DNA of 64,000 bases from Lingula anatina (taxonomy: Eukaryota; Brachiopoda; Lingulata; Lingulida; Lingulidae). Position numbers and translations under genes: made by a program. A model generated the notes under the pieces. The model was not told the DNA's origin. It searched no databases and saw only the letters and a program-made list of their open reading frames with translations. The stretch covers positions 623,541 to 687,540 of the forward strand of contig NW_019775391.1 of assembly GCF_001039355.2 (NCBI RefSeq). Reading direction: 5' to 3'. Within the stretch, counting starts at the first letter, position 1, and the number at the start of each line of letters is the position of its first letter. Below are positions 56,501-64,000 of this stretch, one piece after another.

Positions 56501-59500
56501 AGCGTGCCTGTTGGCCGTGCGCACCATTTCATAGGGTTCCTTGTAGATGGGCTTCCGTATGAAGGAGAAACAGTCCAGATTGAGATCTGTATTACCTTGC
56601 ATGTCCACTAAGGAAGAAAATCAGAAGCCATTTCTTGTGAATATCAAACACATTTCTATAATTTTGTTCTTTAAGTCATGTTGAACAAAACCAAACATCA
56701 TCAGTCACATAATTTACAGCAGAGCCATTTATTTATTTATTATTATTTCTGATAATAAACCATGTGGGCACTGCAACTTAAGAAAATTGTAAATATTGAC
56801 AAGAAATTATAAGTGATCACCCCTTTTCCCTTTTACTTACAGTATTCCTGAACCTTCACAAGTGACCTCTAAAAGAAGAAAATATCTTTTGACTTCCTGA
56901 CAGTGATTGTAATATGATTCACAAACCAATTTCTTATTTAGGAATATTTTTAATGCAAAAGAATGCAGATTTATATTAAAGCTAGATAAAAGATCATTAA
57001 AGTAGTATGTAGTTTTCTACTTAGTCTATTAAAAAACTCTTACTTCATATTTACAAGTAAAATACTACCAATTAGGCAATCCTTATTTCATAGAGAAAAA
57101 TACAATACATTAATATTAAATGTGTCAAATATAAAAATTAAGTCAGTATTTCACACATCTAATGGAAATATTCCACAAATACAACGTAACGAGTGGTGTC
57201 AGTGGGATATTTATATGTGATTAAAACAAATGAAGAAAAAACAACTATAGTATAAGACATATGAAAAAATTAATTATACTGTACACTAACTCTAAAATCA
57301 AAGAAAAACCCATCATAATCATATTACAAAAGTATATTGTGTCACAAGAGAACTCAAGACTAAAAATCAATCTTAACTTTCGGATCAAAATTTTAGTCTA
57401 ATTCAATCCAAACTAAGACCATAGTAGTCCACTAAAATAACACAACTATTGGTCTAGTACATTGACAACATGGATGGGACGGCCATTTGGTGAAAAAAAT
57501 TAAAAAGGGGGTTCCCAAAAAGACAGAAATCGATAGTTGGAAAAATCTCATCGCTGTAGCAATTCCTCACTTGTAGAAAAAGGGAGGCAATGATCCATGC
57601 AACTGGACTACTACTTATCTGTCCTGAATGAAGAAGATGGTAAATTTTGGTATGAATGTCAAGACCCAAATTTTGGACTAAAGTTCTTTTGTGAAACGGG
57701 CCTCAGAGCCCCAAAAAACCAACATACCAGTTTTCTACCCTCTGGGTTGTAGTAATAAACATCAGCTTGGTTGCTTTTCCGTTTGTTCCCAGATACGGTT
57801 AAGCCTTCAAGTTGGTTGCGAATCACTAACTCCCTTTTCCACCCTATCAGTTGAATATAGAGACAGGAACGTGACAATTCTGCAGGTGCAGTATTTCCAA
57901 CCCATCTTGAAATCCATGCACACATTTTACCTTTCATGGTGGATATAAACTTATCGCCTGCTAAACTGGAACTCAATTTTCACAAGATTCCTTTCAAGTT
58001 CTATTCAATACTTTTTAGGGTGAAGAATTAGGTGCCTGCATCCCAGTTTTTGAGTGGTGTGTGGGATTCAGCCATTTTGGTTAGTCCAGGGCATGAACAA
58101 CAGATTTAACAATAACCTATATAAATCTAATCTAATAAAATAAAATAAAATGAAATGAGAAATCATTTATGGAGTAGAGCCAGTTAGTAAGTAACAAGCA
58201 TATACACACCATGAAGGATTTATCACACACTAAAATAAAAAACACATCAACAGTGCAGCCGCTATTTGCGTACCAGTTTTCTTCCATCTGGCGTGAAATA
58301 GTATGTGTCAGCCAGTGTGGAGATCTTTTTGCCGTCCTTGGTCAAGCCGCCTTCATAATTTCTTATCACCACTTCACGCTTCCAACCTATTACATGCATC
58401 ATAATGAAAACCAAATTAAATACTGGCGTTTTCCTGTCTTGATTAGTGCTGCCCTCTCAAGTCTTGCAACCTAAATTTGGTATATACAGCAATTTCAGCT
58501 AGAAAGCACAAGTGAATTAATTTTACTTCAACTGTCAGATTTTTTTTCAAATTAAGAATGGTTTCTTTTCCACCTGTTTCTTGAACCATCTGAATGTACA
58601 CTAGCACAAGTGAAAGTGATTTTCAAATATAAATTTTCATAAGGAAATTATATCAATTTGTTAACATTCTATATGACACATGAGGAATAATATTTAAATG
58701 TTAAAACCCCATCTGTACAATTCATAAAATGTAAATCGAACAACAATCAAAAACATTTTGTGCTGAAAATATAATTTTCCCAGTCAACTTCATAATAAAA
58801 TTAACTTTTATTCTCCTTGCAACAAAGTACTTTCTTTTTTTTTCTTCTTTCTCAACCTACCTTGTTCAAATGGCATTCTTAGTTTGGCACTTTTGGGTCC
58901 AACTTTCACTAGAAAAAAGTTATAAATACTAGTTAAAAGAATCATATCATTTGCAAGCATTTGATAATTTTAAATGATCCAAAAATAAAATCTTGCCAAA
59001 AAAATCCAACATATAACTGGTACATTATTGATATGTCCTTGTCATGTGCATTACAAACAGTGACAATTTTGTCAAAGTAACTGATAAATAGTATCTAAAT
59101 TATCATATTAAATAAGCAAATAAATGTCTTAAGACCTATTTTTTCTGCTTTTTTTTTCAAGATTTCTGAATCCCATGGAATATTTGTCAACATACTTCAA
59201 AACCACTTACTTAAGATTCATTCACTCAAAAATTCTTTTACAAAATCCCTCCATGTCAATTCTGATAAAAAACTTGTTAAAAAATATTAAGCGAACTGGC
59301 TGCACACAAATAAGGCAAAGTACGGCTATTCCTCTATTGGAAGTACTTACTAGATTTGTTTGATCTCCGTTCTTTCTTTGCAGGACCTGACTCCATTTCT
59401 ATGCCAGGATCCTCTTCATCATTGTCTGCCACATAGTCTGGCTCAATCTTGATCTTGTACATCAAACCATCTGTTTGATTTCCATCAAAAAACTCATCCA

Positions 59501-61070
59501 CTGGTTCTGATTTTACAGTCACGCCACTAGATTTATCTAGGGTAGGAGATTCTTCTCCATTTTCAAGATTGGTTTCTGTGTCCATTTCACTTTCATCAAC
59601 TCTTTGGTCATTTTTTTCCATATCATCATCGTCCTTGTCACCTTCATTTTCAGTGTCTTTGTTACTGCACTCTCTGTCTTCATTTTTGTTTTCAGAGGCA
59701 TCTGGTAAAGCATTTCTTTCAATGTCTTTATCACCCATGCTCTGATTCACTGTATCTGTAGTGTCATCCTCCATGCTCTTGCTGTCAATGTCACTGTTAC
59801 ACCCAGCACCACTGTTTTCAGTCCCCTGCTCTATCTCTCCTGTTTGAGCCTCGCTAAAACTGTCATCACCAACATCAGCACCAATGATGTCATCGTCTCC
59901 CTCCATCCCGCTTTTGGGTTGCAGTGAAATTTCCTCTTCTTCCCCTAAACTTCCTTCCATACTGTTGTTCTCGTCACTTTTTGAAAGGTCCTTTTCCTCT
60001 TCATTTTTATCTGAGTGAGGAGACAATAGGCAGACTTCATCTTCATCACCATTATTTCCTTTATCAATTTTGCCCTCAACCATGGCCACATCAGAATTAA
60101 CGTTATTGCACTCAGCAGTGGCCATTACATCATCTTGATTTGTTCCCTGGAAGTTATTGTCTAATTCTTCTTGCCGCAGGGTATTTTTCTCACAAGCAGA
60201 GTCTAACGAAGGAATCACCTTTGAATTTTCACAGCTTACTTTCTTTGATTGGTCCCTTACGATCTCCTTCTCCTCTCCTTCACATAACGTTACAGCTTCC
60301 ATTTTGTTTTCCCTACCACTATTAAAACTGTCACTGTTTGTTCTGTGAGCATCAGTTTCAGTCTGATTTTCGTTTGTTTTCCCCGTAACTTGATCATGAG
60401 CACTGTGGGGAATGTCCCTTGGAAGATTAAATTCTAAAATGTCTGTTCTGTCACCTTCCTCGTCAGTAGCAGCACCACTTGCTACAGGTTGTTCCACAAC
60501 ATTTTCACCCTGTTTGCCTCTAACTCCTACTTGATTATCATGTGAAGTTGGTAAATTGAATGGCAGAAATGCAGAGACGGACTCAGTGCCACTGTGTAAT
60601 TTTTGGTGTCCAGTCTGGGTCACTGTCATCTTAGGAGCCACAGGTGTAGAAGTAAGCACACAGTCCTTTTGCAGAAACCCCGCCATACTTGTTAATGGGG
60701 GTGGAGGGGGGAGTGTGTGAAAGTACCCCTCTCCAGGACGTTGAAGAAATCCCATAGGCTCTTCAAAAGCACCAAAGCCCTGTGAGGCATCAGGCTGTCT
60801 CATGGTATAATGGTTAAACCCAGGGGGCATCAAGCCTGGGTGTGGTGGATGGGAGGACGCTGGTGGATAGTCCCCTAATGATCTCCCTGGCGAGAGGTGG
60901 GTGGCAAAAGCTGGAGATGGCCCATTAAAAGGAGGCGATACTCCATTAAAAGGTGGCGATACTCCGTTAAAAGGAGGCGATGACCCATTAAACGGAGGTG
61001 ACATTGGTGGAAAGTAGCCTCCGCCCTGCACCCACATGTTTGGATTGTTGCCAAAATGATTGGGATCCAT
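50512..61070 (-). CDS. MBD - PHD-like - F-box - LRR protein (novel domain order)
   Basis: Exons: 61070-59351, 58908-58861, 58386-58274 or 57843-57728, 56868-56841, 56607-56106, 55904-55751, 55464-54262, 53427-53341, 53077-52872, 52546-52393, 52098-51991, 51676-51570, 51257-51143, 50907-50512. With one MBD exon this is 4941 bp, 1646 aa, in frame throughout. Residues 1-573: MDPNHFG start, PPFNG repeats, then a Glu/Asp-rich region. About 580-640: MBD/TAM domain (GWKREVVIRN ... DTYYFTPDGRKL then RSLVKVQEY), keeping the Arg-Asp-Arg CpG-contact positions. About 640-800: basic, with KKKRGRP. About 812-858: a zinc finger (CSLNC, CGVC, HPQC, CLRC), PHD-like. About 1222-1256: F-box (FDSLMHVFQYLTTAELLRAS). 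About 1257-1550: leucine-rich repeats. Inferred role: a chromatin-directed SCF ubiquitin-ligase receptor. Upstream exons are likely, since an acceptor lies at 61114. Confidence 0.9.
53803..53994. mobile_element. MITE family D
   Basis: The arms TGGATCAATCCAACTCTGCAG (left) and their reverse complement with two mismatches (right) bound 192 bp. It lies in the intron between the F-box exon and the first LRR exon. It abuts family C directly. Confidence 0.8.
54000..54170. mobile_element. MITE family C, copy 1
   Basis: Termini GGGTTAGCGCTA and TAGCGCTACCCC are inverted repeats with one mismatch. The body includes AATTTAGCCAAATGCTAAAAC and AGTGGTGATTTGGCTAAGCG. A second copy lies in opposite orientation at 61951-62122. 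Confidence 0.8.
57728..57843 (-). other. Alternative MBD exon B
   Basis: 116 bp, with the same entry and exit phases as exon A. It encodes WKRELVIRNQLEGLTVSG then NKRKSNQADVYYYNPEGRKL. The acceptor is GATAG|GG and the donor CTG|GTATGT. If used right after exon A the frame shifts and meets TAG within six codons, so only one of the two can be used per transcript. Confidence 0.88.
58274..58386 (-). other. Alternative MBD exon A
   Basis: 113 bp, entering in phase 1 and leaving in phase 0. It encodes WKREVVIRNYEGGLTKDG then KKISTLADTYYFTPDGRKL. The flanking acceptor (AATAG|GT) and donor (CTG|GTACGC) are sound. It is interchangeable with exon B. Confidence 0.88.
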
Positions 61071-64000
61071 GGTCAGGGGGCGCTGTATCTGGTCACCATT
61101 GTATAATGCCCAAGCTGAAATTAAAGCAAAACAGTCTGTTAAAGTGAACATGCTGAGTGTAAAATATCAACCACAAGCAAAAATCTGATAACTTTTAAGA
61201 CCGCAAACACTGTTAAATTATCTCCTGCTGTCACGTTTGATTGTCAAAATCAAGTAAAAAATAACTGGTGCAAGTGAAGCAGAAACCTCACCAGCGTACA
61301 CAGACACAGCATGAAACACATTTGATATGCGTCTCACGACCTCAAAAGACAAAACACAAGTTGAGGCGTTTGAGGTTGTAAACACTTTTTTTCATTCATA
61401 ATGGTACCTGGGTATAAGTATTCTTGACCAAGGAGTAGCAATTATTGTTTTATCAACTTTTGTCCAGCCAATCACGACAACTTAAACAAACCTGCATGTC
61501 AAAAAATGTTTGCTGAAATAATATGCTATCGTAACTAAATTATCATCTCTTGAAGAGCACAATGGAATTCGTTGAAGCTTACACCTTCCAGCCTACTTAT
61601 TAATTAGCCCACTTTGTCTCTGCCCCAAAAAAGTTTTAAGACATACATGTACAGAATCCAGAATAACTATCTTCCACTGACTGTGTTATGCAACTTTGTA
61701 ATCCTTTTGCTTTAGTTAACCCCTTCTGGCCCCTGTACCTTCCCAATCTTAAAGTAGTTGATATCCTTAACCCTCTGAGCCCAGAGATCAGACAAGCTCA
61801 ATATATCACTGAAGAGCAAGCCCTCAAGGACCTCACAATTCACAGATATTAGCTGGGTTAACAGAATCCCAGTGGTTAAATTATTCATTTATCTATTTCA
61901 GTGCTCGTGTTTTGTTTTACAACGACTGTGACCTTACCACAATAATGGCTGGGGCAGCGCTGGCAATTTTTTTTTTCGCTTAGCCAAATCATCACTTTTT
62001 TGTCAATTTGTTATCCAAATGGTTATAATCTGACTAAAACAAGTCAAATCAAGCCCTTTTTGTTCAGCCAATTTTAGTCAGTTTTAGCATTTGGCTTAAG
62101 ACTTTTTTTAAGCTGAAACCCTGGATTTGGATAAGACTGGATAAAATATCTCACTGTATATTATTATTATTATTATTACTGTGTAAACCACTTATCCTTA
62201 AAGGCATTATCATATGTAGTCGTCCATGTCTGTAGACTGATCATACCATGTACTTTCTAGTTCATATTCATAACGTTTTCTTCTTGTTATAAGGCCCCCT
62301 TTTTAGGGCCCCAATTCACACTCCCCCTAGGCAGGAGACTGCTAACAAGGCCGTAGCTGCTAATGAGTCATGGTAGAAGTGTCGCCTGCCTAATGCAGCT
62401 CAAGCTGACGTGAGAAAACACCTAATACTGTCAGCATATCAAATTCACTATGTTCAATGCCCAGATATCACATTTTGTGAACTGTTTTAACTGACCAGGG
62501 ACCTACGCCTCAAAGCCCTAGTTAGTTGCTGTTCATGGCCTAATTAGTTTTGCATCTGAAACAGTATTTTATATGAGCTACCATAACCTGGAACAAGGCA
62601 GTCCTTCTCTGACAAAGAGTACATGTATGAGCACTGTTTTCCTGCTGTAGCTGCAAAGCCTTTGTGTACAAAGCAAAGAGATGTCGTCATTTTTCAGACG
62701 TCTTATATCTTTCTAACTTCGATAAGATAGTCAGACATCAACAGTGTTTACCCTCAAGATAGACGAGGTTTGCCTTCAGCATTAATATTTATTTCTTTTT
62801 AAAAAGCCATTGTTGCTCATAATTTAAAAAAATCATTTATAAAAGACAGTCCACAAAAGACTAAATCCCATGTAGGCCAGGGACATATGCATTTTATTTT
62901 GCAGTTTTTGTATACTGTACTTTTACAAAATCACCAAACAATTATACCAAAATGAAAAATAAAATGCAATAACTTACGCAGGCAGTTAATGACACTATTT
63001 TTCTCACATTTATTATAAGAATTCATACACTAGGATTCCATATGATATTCATACACTGGGCCCCTTAAGTTGCCACTGTCAGCTGAATTTTTTTCAACTT
63101 TACTTTTAATGTAAATCATCTTATTGTGAAATGCATATCACCATCCAGTACACAAGACAAACCATAGTAGAAACACTTATACACAATGCAACTGTTGGTA
63201 TAACTAAGGTATAGTTCATGCTTTGTAAAATTACTAACAAAGATATAGTACTTATTACATAATAGCCCTCTTCCTACTAGAGTCAAATACCAGGAAGTTA
63301 GATATCATGGGATCACATGCCTACTGGGTACTCTGTTTCCGCAGCATACCTATAGATTAACTCTCTATATATAACATTTCAGTATTATCTCCGCCCATCT
63401 GTTTGCTCATTAACCCGCAACTAATCAGAGGGGTCAGTGTATTTAATCCTTCCATGTTAGTATGCAGTCTGTACACTCACTGCAGCTTAATCTCTCTTGT
63501 TTTGCTTTAGCGATTTAGTTTCTTTGTTCAGGTTGATCATTCAAGGAATATTCATGGGTGTCTGGCGAACTATAGTGTGTCAATTAAGGAATTTTCCTTG
63601 TACTAAAAAATATTTCGATTTCTTACTTATCATCAGTATGCTTACATTATAAGACTATATTTTCTTCTTTTGACTCCAATGCTTCACATTCCTTCCTCCA
63701 AGTAAAATGGTTACATCATTGTATACAAGGGGTATAAAACGATCTGCCTTCAGACATAAACCCACAAAAATTCCTTGAACTGTTCCTTTACAGGTGAAAA
63801 AAGTGTAAATTCTTTAAAAATGAATTTTACCTCTTTCTACCCTTAACCCAAACTATAATTTATAAGTTTAATTCACTATTATATATGCTGCATATGTCTA
63901 AATCTCTTAAATCAAGCCACTGTCACTTCCTAAAAATGCACCAAATTACATCCACTGACCTCTGCTACAAGACACAAATGACCAAGCATTGACAATGGCT
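61071..64000. other. Upstream intron/5' region of the MBD-F-box gene
   Basis: The first coding exon extends upstream to an acceptor at 61114, so 61115 onward is intron leading to a first exon not identified here. The region has one MITE (61951-62122), a (TTA)n run near 62160-62178 and AT-rich sequence. No coding exon is supported to the window end. Confidence 0.55.
61951..62122. mobile_element. MITE family C, copy 2 (inverted relative to copy 1)
   Basis: Starts GGGGCAGCGCTGGCAATTTT, followed by CGCTTAGCCAAATCATCACT, the reverse complement of the right part of copy 1. It is more diverged at its right end (AAGCTGAAACCC). Confidence 0.75.

Noticed and set aside
62280-62420. Possible further MITE (GGCCCC near 62291 and GGGCCCC near 62308)
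   Set aside because: The inverted motifs are too short and close together, with no clear second end or target duplication.

Overview
This is a 64 kb piece of an invertebrate animal genome. It is AT-rich, its genes are split by GT-AG introns of about 0.1 to 3.7 kb, and it carries many microsatellites, short inverted-repeat transposons (MITEs) and one 513 bp run of N. The gene set is animal-specific: SPARC, Rab4, Arf-like GTPases, and an IgGFc-binding-domain membrane protein. It looks like a marine bilaterian (lophotrochozoan or invertebrate deuterostome). The sequence alone does not settle the phylum.

Layout, left to right. (1) 1.9-12.9 kb, plus strand: a complete SPARC/osteonectin gene with a TATA promoter, a non-coding first exon and eight coding exons (273 aa). 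(2) 14.5-25.7 kb, minus strand: a mucin-like type I membrane protein. A signal-peptide exon at 25.7 kb joins in frame to one 1722 bp exon (IgGFc-binding domain, MopE-like metal-binding motif, HYR-like domain). That exon can join in the same phase to either of two terminal exons, each with its own stalk, transmembrane helix and tail. The second terminal exon has a one-base frame break. (3) 27.5-28.5 kb: a tRNA-Leu(AAG) gene and a decayed relative 0.9 kb away. (4) 29.9-34.7 kb, minus strand: two tandem Arf-like GTPase genes with identical intron positions. The distal one is head to head with (5) Rab4, 35.1-41.9 kb, plus strand, which lacks one small exon lost in the assembly gap. (6) 45.3-47.7 kb, minus strand: a four-exon gene for a charged 324 aa protein that I do not recognise. 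(7) 50.5-61.1 kb, minus strand: a large gene whose exons close in one frame into about 1646 aa. In order it has an acidic/Pro-rich N-terminus, an MBD (methyl-CpG-binding/TAM type) domain, a basic linker, a PHD-like zinc finger, an F-box and leucine-rich repeats. The middle of the MBD comes from two alternative exons that cannot be used together without a frameshift. A 43 bp minisatellite of about 23 copies supplies its last codons, its stop and part of its 3' UTR.

The genes do not form one pathway. Rab4 and the Arf-like proteins are all vesicle-traffic GTPases and one pair shares an intergenic promoter. SPARC and the IgGFc protein act outside the cell or at its surface. The MBD-F-box protein is expected to be nuclear. 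The most notable items are the MBD-PHD-F-box-LRR protein with its mutually exclusive MBD exons, and the IgGFc receptor-like gene with two interchangeable membrane-anchor exons. Exon models were built by hand from splice sites and reading frame. Each complete model closes without a stray base, except where noted.
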